From Phycisphaerae bacterium (GTDB lineage: Bacteria; Planctomycetota; Phycisphaerae; UBA1845; JAFGLZ01): a stretch of DNA of 45,162 nt. The translations under genes and the position numbers were made by a program. Below, piece after piece: positions 8,392-16,790 of the stretch (its first letter is position 1; each line of letters begins with the position of its first letter). Location of the stretch: positions 1 to 45,162 of the forward strand of contig JAFGLZ010000086.1 in the NCBI GenBank assembly GCA_016927755.1, given 5' to 3'. The notes beneath the pieces are model-generated. The model was not told the origin of the DNA. It saw only the letters and a list, made by a program, of their open reading frames with translations, and did not search any database.

Positions 8392-8540
8392 TGCTGAACC
8401 GTGAGCCCGTCCGAACGTATCTCCTCGGGCGGGCCATGGTACTCGATCGCGCGGGCGGCGTCATGGTGGATCTGGTCAGCCCGCCGGATCGCTGGTAATG
8501 TGTTTCGACGTTGTATTGGGCAACTGCTTGGAGACGCATC

Positions 8541-9650
8541 ATGAAGATCGACCGCCTGGATATTCATCACGTCCGCCTGCCCTTGATCAAGCCGTGGCGG
8601 ACGGCCTACGGTGAGGACGCCGACATCGAGTCCGTGCTCGTCAAGGCCCACAGCGGCGACGTCAGCGCGTGGGTCGAGACGACGCCGCTGGCCGAGCCGA
8701 CGTACTGCAACGAGTGGGCCGGCGGCGTGGCGCACACGATTGAGCAAATCCTCGCGCCGCGCGTCGTCGGGCGTGAGTGGGACACGCCGGAGCAGCTCAA
8801 CGAGATGTTGGGGACGTTTCGCGGCAACAGCTTCGCCAAGGCGGGCATCGACAATGCCTGGTGGGCGCTGCGGGCGACGCTGGAGGGCGTGCCGCTCGGC
8901 AGGCTGCTCGGCGGGCAGCGTACGGAGATCGCCTCGGGGCACGACTTCGGCGTCGAGGACACGATCGACATCCTGTTGGCGGAGATCCAAGACGCGATCG
9001 ACAGGGGCTATCCTCGGATCAAGCTGAAGATCAAGCGAGGATGGGACCTCGAGGTCGTTCAAGCGGTCCGCAAGCACTGGCAGGACTTCACGTTTCACGT
9101 CGACTGCAACAGCGGATACACGCTCGATGACGTCGATCTGTTCAAGCAGCTCGACAAGCTGCACCTGGCGATGTTCGAGCAGCCGCTGGGAAACGAGGAC
9201 CTCGCGGACCACGCCGAACTCCAGCGCCAGGTGGGCACGCCCGTCTGCCTGGACGAGAGCGTTCGCAACCTCTGGTCGGCGAGGCAGGCGATCAAACTGG
9301 GAAGCTGCCGGATGATCAACATCAAGCCGGGGCGGGTCGGCGGGCTGACGACGGCCAAGGCCATCCACGACTTGGCCGCCGAGCACGGCATCCCCTGCTG
9401 GGTCGGCGGGATGCTGGAATCGGCGATCGGCGTGGGCATCCTGGTCGAGCTGGCGACGCTGGGCAACTTCACATACCCCAACGACGTGATCGCGTCGAAG
9501 CGGCTGTACAAGCGGGACATCACGGATCCGGAGGTGACCGAGTGCCGTGTCGGCTGGATTTCGGCCTCGAAGGGTCCGTACACGGATTTCGTTCCGAATG
9601 AGGAGCGGATCGCCAGTCAGACGATTCGCAAGGCGGTGGTGACAGCTTGA
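8541..9650 (+). CDS. Enolase-superfamily enzyme (o-succinylbenzoate synthase / N-succinylamino acid racemase type)
   Basis: A 369-residue member of the muconate-lactonizing/OSBS branch of the enolase superfamily. Metal ligands are D188 (HVDCNSGY), E213 (FEQPLG) and D238 (CLDESV). The general-base lysines are in the K-x-K motif within IKLKIK (161-165) and K262 (INIKPGRVGG). The N-terminal capping domain covers about residues 1-125. Such enzymes dehydrate SHCHC to o-succinylbenzoate in menaquinone synthesis or racemise N-acylamino acids; sequence alone does not decide. The methyltransferase gene behind it could fit a quinone pathway, but no other men gene is in view. ATG 8541 is preceded by GGAG at a good distance. 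An in-frame ATG ten codons upstream has no such site. Confidence 0.8.
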   Translation: MKIDRLDIHHVRLPLIKPWRTAYGEDADIESVLVKAHSGDVSAWVETTPLAEPTYCNEWAGGVAHTIEQILAPRVVGREWDTPEQLNEMLGTFRGNSFAKAGIDNAWWALRATLEGVPLGRLLGGQRTEIASGHDFGVEDTIDILLAEIQDAIDRGYPRIKLKIKRGWDLEVVQAVRKHWQDFTFHVDCNSGYTLDDVDLFKQLDKLHLAMFEQPLGNEDLADHAELQRQVGTPVCLDESVRNLWSARQAIKLGSCRMINIKPGRVGGLTTAKAIHDLAAEHGIPCWVGGMLESAIGVGILVELATLGNFTYPNDVIASKRLYKRDITDPEVTECRVGWISASKGPYTDFVPNEERIASQTIRKAVVTA

Positions 9651-9706
9651 TCGGCTGTCGCAGTGTTCCGGCAGCATCAGATAGAAGCAGGGGGAGGATT
9701 CGCCCC

Positions 9707-10255
9707 ATGGCCGACCATGTTTGCCACTGGCGGCACGCCTACTTGTTCGACAACGTACTGCGGCGTTTGCTGCACAATCCTCGCAAGCTGTTCGGGTCGT
9801 ACGTTGGCCCCGGTTCGACGGCCATGGACGTCGGCTGCGGCATGGGCTTCAACGCCATCGGCATGGCCAAGCTCGTTGGCGACGACGGGCGGGTTATTGC
9901 GGTCGATCTACAGCCGGAGATGCTCGAGGTCGTCAGGCGACGAGCCGATCGGGCCGGCGTGGCACATCGGGTCCGGACGCATCAGTGCTCGGCAGATTCG
10001 ATCGACATCAGCGAACCGGTCGATTTCATCGTGGCGTTCTGGATGGTCCACGAGGTGCCGGACGCTGGGCATCTCTTGCGAGAACTACACGCGTGCCTGC
10101 GTTCCGGGGGCAAGCTCTTCGCGGCGGAGCCGAGTTTTCACGTCAAGAAGAGCGCGTTCGAGGAGATGATCCGCGCGGGCGAGGGCATCGGGCTGACCGT
10201 CCACGATCGACCTGGCGTGAGGTGGAGCCTGGGCGTGGTGCTGGCCAAGCCATAG
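9707..10255 (+). CDS. Class I SAM-dependent methyltransferase (type 11)
   Basis: A 182-residue Rossmann-fold methyltransferase. SAM-binding motif I is MDVGCGMGF, followed by the acidic end of the second strand in VIAVDLQPEML. Post-motif strands read DFIVAFWMVHEV and GGKLFAAEPSFHV. The start at 9707 is supported by a strong GGGGGAGGA ribosome-binding site 9 bases upstream. The gene lies 56 bases behind the enolase-superfamily gene on the same strand, so the two are probably cotranscribed. It resembles UbiE/COQ5-like and arsenite-methyltransferase-like enzymes in general layout, but lacks the cysteine set of the latter. The substrate is unknown; a quinone methylation would be compatible with the neighbour but is inference. 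Confidence 0.75.
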   Translation: MADHVCHWRHAYLFDNVLRRLLHNPRKLFGSYVGPGSTAMDVGCGMGFNAIGMAKLVGDDGRVIAVDLQPEMLEVVRRRADRAGVAHRVRTHQCSADSIDISEPVDFIVAFWMVHEVPDAGHLLRELHACLRSGGKLFAAEPSFHVKKSAFEEMIRAGEGIGLTVHDRPGVRWSLGVVLAKP

Positions 10256-10264
10256 CGAGGCCGC

Positions 10265-12166
10265 CTATCGGTTCGGTTGCGTCGCGGCGCGGCTCAAGAC
10301 CTGCCGAGCTGACGCGAGCATCTGTGAGACTCGAGGGTCCTTCCCGCCGTCCTGTTCAGCGGCCCGTATGCACTCGGCCGCGCGCTGGCGCCCCATCGGC
10401 GACGGGTCGGTAAGGGCGAGGGCCACGGCGAGGTTGGCGTTGCACAAGGCGTGATTCGGGCGGAGGCGGAGGGCGGTCTCGAGCCAGCGGACCGCATCGC
10501 CGGCGCGGTTCGTGCGGAGATAGACCTGGCCGAGCAGAAAGGCCGGGTCGAAGCGGTACTGCCCGGTGCTCATCTCATAGGCCCGATGAAGATACGGCAA
10601 GCCCTTGTCGACCTGCCCGTCGAGGACGTACTCCTGTCCGAGGAGCATGTGGTCGTACCAGGCCGAGTCGTCGATGGCGATGGCGGTCAGGAAGTGCTTG
10701 ATCGCGGTCTTGTGGTCGCCTCTATTGGCGAACTCCCTTGCCGCGAACGACTGGCACCTGGAACTGCCTGGGTTGACGCGAATGCCGTCGGCGTAGAGGG
10801 CGTTGTTGTCTGCCAGGGCGCCGCGGTTCCTGAAGACCGTCTTGGCGCTGTAGCCGACGACGCCGACCAGGGCGATCACCACGACGACGATGCGGAGCCG
10901 ACTGGCGGGGGCATTCGGCTTGGCGCATCGGTCGTGGGCGGCTGTCAGCAGCAAACCGACGCCCCAGCACCATGCGACCGACGGAAGGTACATCATTCGT
11001 TCGGCGAAGAGCGTCCCGATCAGGACGATCGAGTTGGACGCGATCGAGTACGTGACCGCGAAGAGCCCCACGCATGCCAAGAGACCTCCCTTGTGTCGCA
11101 GGCTGACGATCGCGGCGATCAGCAGGGCCAGGGTCCAGGCCAGGCCGATCCAGACACGAGCGTCCGTCAGGCTCGTGGCGACGGGGATCGCGTCGTAGGA
11201 GTAGTCATAGCAGAGCGGGTTCGGCCAGGCGAGCAGGTTTAGATACTTGCCCAGCAGCACGAAGGGGGTCAGCAATCGGCCGACGAGGCCGGCGTAGTCT
11301 AGCGCGTTGTCGATGCCGCCGCCCGGGACGCCTTGCGGACGGGTCAGCATGCCCATGACGTGGTAGCGGATCAGCAGCGATAGCGCGCAGACGAACAGGA
11401 TCGGCAGATACCGTCGAAGGAGGCGCTCGGTGAGGAACGTCAACCACGGCCTGGGGCGGGCCTCGTCGGAGGCTTGCCATCGTCGCCAGAGGTCGACGAG
11501 CACGGCGGCCGCGGGGAACGTGATCGCGCTCTCCTTGCTGAATAGGGCCAGGGCCAAGAAGACCAGGACGCCCGAGAGCCTGGGCGAGAACCGCGGCCGA
11601 CGCGTCAGCGGATCACGAGACACCTGCCACAGCGCCAGCAGGTAGAAGAGCGTGCACAACAGATCGGCCCGGCCGATGACGATGACGACGACCTCGCCGT
11701 GGATCGGATGGACGGCGAAGAGGACCCCCGCGAGGACCGCCGCCCACGGGCGCTCGAAGAGCTGCAGCGCGATCGCGCAAACCAACAGTGACACGCACGC
11801 GTGGAGGGCGATATTGACCACTCGGTACCCGGCCGGTGAGAAACCCGAAACTTGATGGTTGATTAGATAGGTGAGCAGCGGGATAGGGCGATAGAGCGGG
11901 TCGTTGCTTCGGCCGTGCCAGTAGCCCTTCGTGAAGATGCTCTTCCACTGTGAGGGATCGCGCGTGCGGACGTCGTCGCGAACGATGTGGTCGTCGTCGT
12001 AGAGAAAGCCGTTTGAGAGGCTATTGGCGTAGACACCGGCGGCGGCGAGAGTGATGAGGACGACGGGCCACCACGCGTGCCGGTCTTGGCGTTGAGGCAG
12101 GAGGCTCGCTACCTGGGCGGTCGCGGGGGTTGCGGCGTCTTGCTTTTTGCGTCGCTTGGCGCCCAT
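10265..12166 (-). CDS. TMTC-like membrane O-mannosyltransferase with TPR tail
   Basis: A 633-residue protein with a lysine-rich N-terminus and about ten membrane helices (from residue 33 to roughly 455). The C-terminal tetratricopeptide region covers about 470-620. The first external loop holds YDDD (56-59), and a second conserved block reads HPIHGEVV...GRADLL. Both are hallmarks of the transmembrane-and-TPR proteins related to eukaryotic TMTC1-4 O-mannosyltransferases. Expected role: transfer of a sugar from polyprenyl-phosphate to exported proteins, with the TPRs as recognition or scaffold units. The gene starts 7 bases after the heparinase-like gene stops, so they form an operon. The donor and target are not visible. 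A second GT-C type enzyme lies at 2018-3646. Confidence 0.75.
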   Translation of the reverse strand: MGAKRRKKQDAATPATAQVASLLPQRQDRHAWWPVVLITLAAAGVYANSLSNGFLYDDDHIVRDDVRTRDPSQWKSIFTKGYWHGRSNDPLYRPIPLLTYLINHQVSGFSPAGYRVVNIALHACVSLLVCAIALQLFERPWAAVLAGVLFAVHPIHGEVVVIVIGRADLLCTLFYLLALWQVSRDPLTRRPRFSPRLSGVLVFLALALFSKESAITFPAAAVLVDLWRRWQASDEARPRPWLTFLTERLLRRYLPILFVCALSLLIRYHVMGMLTRPQGVPGGGIDNALDYAGLVGRLLTPFVLLGKYLNLLAWPNPLCYDYSYDAIPVATSLTDARVWIGLAWTLALLIAAIVSLRHKGGLLACVGLFAVTYSIASNSIVLIGTLFAERMMYLPSVAWCWGVGLLLTAAHDRCAKPNAPASRLRIVVVVIALVGVVGYSAKTVFRNRGALADNNALYADGIRVNPGSSRCQSFAAREFANRGDHKTAIKHFLTAIAIDDSAWYDHMLLGQEYVLDGQVDKGLPYLHRAYEMSTGQYRFDPAFLLGQVYLRTNRAGDAVRWLETALRLRPNHALCNANLAVALALTDPSPMGRQRAAECIRAAEQDGGKDPRVSQMLASARQVLSRAATQPNR

Positions 12167-12172
12167 GGCCCC

Positions 12173-15100
12173 CTATCGATCCTCTCCAAACCGTCCGACG
12201 GAAACCTGTTCGAAGGCGGCGGCATCGCCCGGGCCCACGTCGCAGAGCCAGATGTCATGACGGGCGCTGAGACCGTTCGGCGGCGGCTCGGCAAGGAGGA
12301 TCTCGCCCTCCTTGGCCGAAGCGACGGGGACGTACGACCCGAAACGCTCGTCCGTGGCGCGGCTTCCCTCGTAGATGGGCGTGAAGAGCATGGCCGTATG
12401 GGTCTTGATTTTCGTCCCCTCGATCGCCTCCACGTGGAATCGTCCGATCAGGAGGTCGTCGCCGAGGGTCAGGCGCAGGCCTTGATCGACCCTCTCCCCG
12501 CGGGTCACCGGATGCCAGACGCGGCGTTTGCCGCGTGCGAAGCAGATGGCTTGGCCGGACGGGTGTCCCGGATCGATGCCCTCGCTCCGGTCGAACGACA
12601 CGACGACCTGCCGCTTCGGAGGATCGAGGGCGACGACGCGCCCCACGCGAGGCCGAGCGAGGACCCTCGCCGTGCCGGCCTTTGCCTCACCGCTACCGGC
12701 GACGACCAGCGAGCGGAGGGCGCCGGTCGCGTCATATCGAAGCAGCATCATTGCCGCGTTGGTTTGCGTATCCTTGCCGATGTCGACGGTCACGTTTGAA
12801 TCGGGCTGTTGAATGATGACGTCGCGGAGCTTGCCTCGCCGGACCTCGATTGCCACGGCCGGGGCGGGGACGTCGAGCTGCTGGACGGCGGTGATCGTCG
12901 GGGCGGCCGGGTACGGCTCGATCACGCTGATGAACGTGTCGTCCAGATCCTTGCCCTCGCGGCGGACGAGGACGTACTTGATCAACTGCTTCTGCTTGAC
13001 GGGGGAGATCTGGGCGTCGGCCAGGAGCAACTCCTGCCCGGGCTGGGTCAGGACGTGCATCCGCAGAAAGGCCTTGTCCGTCTTTGAGCGGTCCCACATG
13101 CCGACGAAGGCCCCGCCGGTTTGCCGCTGCACGCCGGTGAAGTGGCTGTAGCCGCTGCCGGTGTAGCCGTAGTAGGTGCCCTTGTATCCGGGTTTGCCTC
13201 GGATTGGGTCGTCGTAGAGGTCGCCCAGCGGGACGTTGGGACCGGCCAGCGTGCCCGCTGCCGGCTCGGCGAACTCGCCGCTGACGATCTCGAACTTACC
13301 GGGCGGCCCGTGGAGGCTGTAGGCGTGGTGCTCGCCGCCGCTGACGCGGAATACGTCGACGAGATAGCCGCTATCGGGCCCGGTGGCGATCTGCATCAGG
13401 CACCGGCGGTAGACGCTCGTCTGGGGATAGGTCCCGGCCGCGTCGATGTCGACGGCCTGCAGCTCGTCCGCGTCGACGTAGTGTTGGACGACGCCTGGAA
13501 CGTTACCGGGCTGGCGCGTCTTGTCGACAGTCACGGTGTTATGGCAGATGGTGTTCTTGCTCCACGAGTAGATTCCCGGGACGTAGCCGTTCATGAAGTC
13601 CGGGTAGCCGAGGTCGGGCGTGATCGGCACGCCGCAGGCGTATAGATCGAAGTGGAGGCGGTCGAAGTGGCCGTGTCCGCCCCGGAAGCCGTAGTAGAGC
13701 GAGACGTTCATGGAGTTCGCGCGATTGCGGAGCAGGGCCATGCCGTAGCCGTCCATGAGTCGGCTGTGTGGCGTCGTCGTCGGGTGGCTCGCCAAGGGCT
13801 TCAGCTCGATCGCGGGATAGAACAGGCTGTCGAAGTCCTTGAAGCTGTCGTCGCCGGTGGCGCCGATCCGCTCTAGCCAGCGGGCGTATCGGGGGTCGCC
13901 GTAGGCGCGGTAAGCCGTCTGGTAGATGCCCGGGCGATCGGGCGTCAGCGAGCCCCAGATGTTGCCGGCATCGCCCAGAGCGGGGGTGTACTTGTCGATG
14001 CAGATCATCTCGAGCGGGGCGTCGGCCAGGCTCCGCATCTTCGGCAGCTTGAAGAGATCGACGCCGCCCTTGGCCAGGACCGTCGCCGTTGTGAAGAGGT
14101 TGCTCACCCAGCCGAAGCAGTAGCCCGGCGACGTCTCGTACGGCATGCCGTCTCGATATACGAGGTTGTACAGGGCGTAGTTCAGCCCGACGAATGAGTG
14201 CGACGACGTGTCCTTGGTCAGAATGCCATCGAGCCATTCCTTGACGGGGCCGGTCTGACGGACGACGGCCCCGGTGGCCAGGGCCCGCTGGTGCATGCCG
14301 AAGTTGCCGCGGATCTTGGCCGCGAAGATGGCGTCGATCCCATCCTCGAGCAGGTTCGACTCGATGAGTCCGCGGACCTCGTCGCCCGACGCGCAGCCGA
14401 AGAGGGTCGCGAGGGCCTTGTCGCCGCCGATGGCGTCCCAGGCTGCGTCATAGTCTCGGGCCAAGTTCGTGAAGGTCCCCGTCTCCCAGATGAGATTGAG
14501 GATCTTGCCGTGGTAGCCTCCGCCGCTGATCTGCGAGTATCGCGACTGCTTGCTGTAATCCATCGCGGGGTATGTTTGGGCGATCTTGGCCAGGATGATG
14601 CCGGCCTTATGGGCGTAGCGCTTGTCTCCGGTCAGGGTGTAGGCCCTGGCCAGGTTCGTCAGGCCGTCCAGGATCAACCTCCGCCACTCGCCCCAGTGGC
14701 AGGCGTAGCCGACGAACCAGTAGCGCTCGCCGTCGGGGCCGACCCAGCCCCAGCCGTCGTCGGCGTAAGGTCCGGTCAGGAGCGACCGATCCTTCATCTC
14801 GCCGCGGAAGTAGGCGTAGAAGTCATTGCTCGGGTACCACTCCTTGCCGACGGGACACTGGATCTTGAAGGGCCGGTTCGGGTCGGTGATCCAGGGGTAG
14901 GTGCCGGCCTTGGCGTAGATCCGCTTGCCGTGCACGGGGCAGCCGACGGTCCCGACGTTGAAGGCCCGGGGGACCTCGGACGTGGGGACGCGGGCCTTGA
15001 GCACGTCGTCCGGCCAGGCGAGCATCGTATCGGCGGCGGCGACGATCGAGTCGCGGATCTTGCCGGCAGCGGGATACTTGGTCGCGTTGCGTCTCGCTTC

Positions 15101-15481
15101 GGAGATCTGTGCGTTGGTCCAATACGTTCTGGACGTCTTCGGCGGGTACTGCCGAGGGCGCGAGACGACGCCGAAACCGACGCTTCGCGTGGTGGGTGGG
15201 GTCTGCTTCTCCGCGGCTCTGGCAATCCGCGGCGGCGTCACGGTCGCGAACGCGGCGACCGCCAAGACCACGATACTGCCCGGCGCAATGTTAGAGCCCC
15301 TTCGGCGGTTGTGTGACGGTGCTGAGGCGCCCGTAGCATGGGCATCCTGCCCATGGATCCTCACGGGCAAGATGCCCGTGCTACGTGGCTTCATGCCGGC
15401 TCGTGAGACCGCGGGATCGTCCAATTCATGGTGCGGCCGCCCCAGCCTATTGACGAATGCCTTCCGAGACACAACGATCAT
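12173..15481 (-). CDS. Heparinase II/III-family polysaccharide lyase-like protein, exported
   Basis: A 1102-residue protein. An (alpha/alpha)-toroid domain spans about residues 110-560 and contains RGNFGMHQRALATG near 393, an Asn/His pair typical of the active site. The heparinase II/III beta-sandwich region starts at GGHGHFDRLHFD (about 600) and DLGYP. The last 250 residues look like extra beta domains. It would cleave acidic polysaccharides by beta-elimination after export; the glycan is unknown. A hydrophobic signal-like stretch (IVVLAVAAFATVTPP, ending RARA-like) begins only near residue 70. ATG 15481 has a GAGGA ribosome-binding site, yet residues 34-55 are encoded by a dispersed palindromic repeat. 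The true start may therefore differ, or the repeat may have inserted in frame. It shares an operon with the TMTC-like gene. Confidence 0.8.
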   Translation of the reverse strand: MIVVSRKAFVNRLGRPHHELDDPAVSRAGMKPRSTGILPVRIHGQDAHATGASAPSHNRRRGSNIAPGSIVVLAVAAFATVTPPRIARAAEKQTPPTTRSVGFGVVSRPRQYPPKTSRTYWTNAQISEARRNATKYPAAGKIRDSIVAAADTMLAWPDDVLKARVPTSEVPRAFNVGTVGCPVHGKRIYAKAGTYPWITDPNRPFKIQCPVGKEWYPSNDFYAYFRGEMKDRSLLTGPYADDGWGWVGPDGERYWFVGYACHWGEWRRLILDGLTNLARAYTLTGDKRYAHKAGIILAKIAQTYPAMDYSKQSRYSQISGGGYHGKILNLIWETGTFTNLARDYDAAWDAIGGDKALATLFGCASGDEVRGLIESNLLEDGIDAIFAAKIRGNFGMHQRALATGAVVRQTGPVKEWLDGILTKDTSSHSFVGLNYALYNLVYRDGMPYETSPGYCFGWVSNLFTTATVLAKGGVDLFKLPKMRSLADAPLEMICIDKYTPALGDAGNIWGSLTPDRPGIYQTAYRAYGDPRYARWLERIGATGDDSFKDFDSLFYPAIELKPLASHPTTTPHSRLMDGYGMALLRNRANSMNVSLYYGFRGGHGHFDRLHFDLYACGVPITPDLGYPDFMNGYVPGIYSWSKNTICHNTVTVDKTRQPGNVPGVVQHYVDADELQAVDIDAAGTYPQTSVYRRCLMQIATGPDSGYLVDVFRVSGGEHHAYSLHGPPGKFEIVSGEFAEPAAGTLAGPNVPLGDLYDDPIRGKPGYKGTYYGYTGSGYSHFTGVQRQTGGAFVGMWDRSKTDKAFLRMHVLTQPGQELLLADAQISPVKQKQLIKYVLVRREGKDLDDTFISVIEPYPAAPTITAVQQLDVPAPAVAIEVRRGKLRDVIIQQPDSNVTVDIGKDTQTNAAMMLLRYDATGALRSLVVAGSGEAKAGTARVLARPRVGRVVALDPPKRQVVVSFDRSEGIDPGHPSGQAICFARGKRRVWHPVTRGERVDQGLRLTLGDDLLIGRFHVEAIEGTKIKTHTAMLFTPIYEGSRATDERFGSYVPVASAKEGEILLAEPPPNGLSARHDIWLCDVGPGDAAAFEQVSVGRFGEDR
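15333..15384. repeat. Dispersed palindromic repeat pair inside the 5' end of the heparinase-like gene
   Basis: GTAGCATGGGCATCCTGCCC.. (15333-15356) and ..GGGCAAGATGCCCGTGCTAC (15362-15384) form an inverted pair with outer arms GTAGCA/TGCTAC, as in the copy at 4072-4157. Read on the minus strand in the frame of the lyase it gives the peptide TGILPVRIHGQDAHATG. Confidence 0.8.
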
Positions 15482-15580
15482 GACGCGTCCTCACACGTGG
15501 TGGTGAATGATGCGCACCGCATTGTCCGGCCCATGCGTCGGCCAGGCAAGGACGAAACCCAATCCGCACGGGAGACCATC

Positions 15581-16564
15581 ATGCGATATGAACTGGCTGT
15601 GCAAACCGATTGTGTCGTGGAGATCAGCGAACTCGTCAGAAGTTGGGCGCTCTGGGCGGGGCTCGTGCCCGCGATGCTGACGCTTGCGCTTGCGACCGGC
15701 GCCGGCGCGGCCGAAGCGTCGAAGGAGAAGGGCTACAACCCGCGCGTCTGCGTGGGGATGTACGCCTGGGTCCAGGACCGTGCCAAGAAGAAGACGAGTC
15801 TGTGGGAGGACCTGGATGCCGTCCTGGGCGAGGTCCGCGAGGCGGGGTTCACGTACGTGGAGGGGTTCCTCAACGACTTCTTCGGCAGCGACGAGCGGGC
15901 GAAGCGGACGAAGCAACTGCTCGAAAAGCACGGGGTCAAGCTCGCCGGGCTGTACACGGGCGGCAAGCTGTATGAAGCGGATGCCGGGCGGAAGACGGTC
16001 GCGACGATCGTCGAGAACGCCAGGCGCGCCGGCCAGCACCGCGGCATCTTCATCGACATAAACCCCGACCCGCTGCCAAGCGGCGCGAAGAAGTCGGACG
16101 AGCAGCTCGCCACACAGGTCCGCCTGCTGAACGAGCTGGGCAAACAGCTCGCGGGGATGGGCATGCAACTCGTGATCCACCAGCACGCCCCGGAGATCCA
16201 CCATGAGGCTCGGGAGCACCGCTACAACGTTCAGCACGTGGACCCGAAGTATGTCGGTTTCTGCATCGACACGCACTGGTTCTACCGGGGCGGGCAGGAC
16301 CCCCTCGCGCTGACGAAGGAGACGGGCGAGAAGATCAAGGCCGTCCACCTGCGTAACAGCAAGGACGGCATTTGGACCGAGTCGTTCGGGCCGGGCGATA
16401 TCGATTACAAGGCGATCGCCGCCTACCTGAGGGAGATCGGCTTCGACGGGTGGCTCTCACTGGAGTTGGCGGTGGAGAAGGGCACGAAGGTGACGCGGGG
16501 CATCGCCGAGAACCATCGGCTCGGGCGGGAGTATCTCGAATCGATCTTCCTCGATCGCCAGTAG
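15581..16564 (+). CDS. Exported TIM-barrel sugar isomerase/epimerase-like protein
   Basis: A 327-residue member of the xylose-isomerase-like TIM-barrel (AP endonuclease family 2) group, which includes sugar-phosphate isomerases, inosose dehydratases and hydroxypyruvate isomerase. Barrel strands with likely metal ligands appear as YVEGFLND, IFIDINPD, LVIHQHAPE, FCIDTHWFYR and WLSLELAVE. A hydrophobic segment near residues 24-44 (LVPAMLTLALATGAGAAEA) ends with an A-x-A site, so the protein is likely exported, unlike the classic cytosolic members. ATG 15581 follows GGAG by six bases. The substrate cannot be deduced. It is divergent from the heparinase-like gene with about 100 bases between starts, which suggests a shared glycan-related role. 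A second exported relative lies at 18412-19386. Confidence 0.7.
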   Translation: MRYELAVQTDCVVEISELVRSWALWAGLVPAMLTLALATGAGAAEASKEKGYNPRVCVGMYAWVQDRAKKKTSLWEDLDAVLGEVREAGFTYVEGFLNDFFGSDERAKRTKQLLEKHGVKLAGLYTGGKLYEADAGRKTVATIVENARRAGQHRGIFIDINPDPLPSGAKKSDEQLATQVRLLNELGKQLAGMGMQLVIHQHAPEIHHEAREHRYNVQHVDPKYVGFCIDTHWFYRGGQDPLALTKETGEKIKAVHLRNSKDGIWTESFGPGDIDYKAIAAYLREIGFDGWLSLELAVEKGTKVTRGIAENHRLGREYLESIFLDRQ

Positions 16565-16738
16565 CGAGATCGCGACGAGATCCCGCGGCGGCCCGGACAA
16601 GGCTGTTGGGGGGGCAGGGACTTGGGCGATTTTTGGGGCGTCTCTTCGGGGCGCGACTGGGTACAGGGAATCCTCGTTGCGCCGAGTGTTCGCCCTGTTC
16701 TGGGAGTTCCTTCCGCGCATCGCCTTCGCCGCGCCAGC

Positions 16739-16767
16739 TTGACCCATCCTCGGCGGACCGCCATAAT
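16739..16767 (+). promoter_or_regulatory. Putative sigma-70-type promoter for the Sua5/phosphatase-rpiB pair
   Basis: TTGACC (16739-16744) and CATAAT (16762-16767) are 17 bases apart, directly upstream of the gene starting at 16791. The predicted transcript start near 16774 would fall in the GAGGAGG ribosome-binding stretch (16772-16778), so either the leader is very short or initiation is offset. Confidence 0.4.
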
Positions 16768-16790
16768 CAGCGAGGAGGTCCTTTCGGGCC

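Noticed and set aside
8388..9677. A 429-codon frame antisense to the enolase-superfamily gene
   Set aside because: No motif or ribosome-binding site; the plus-strand gene has full catalytic residues.
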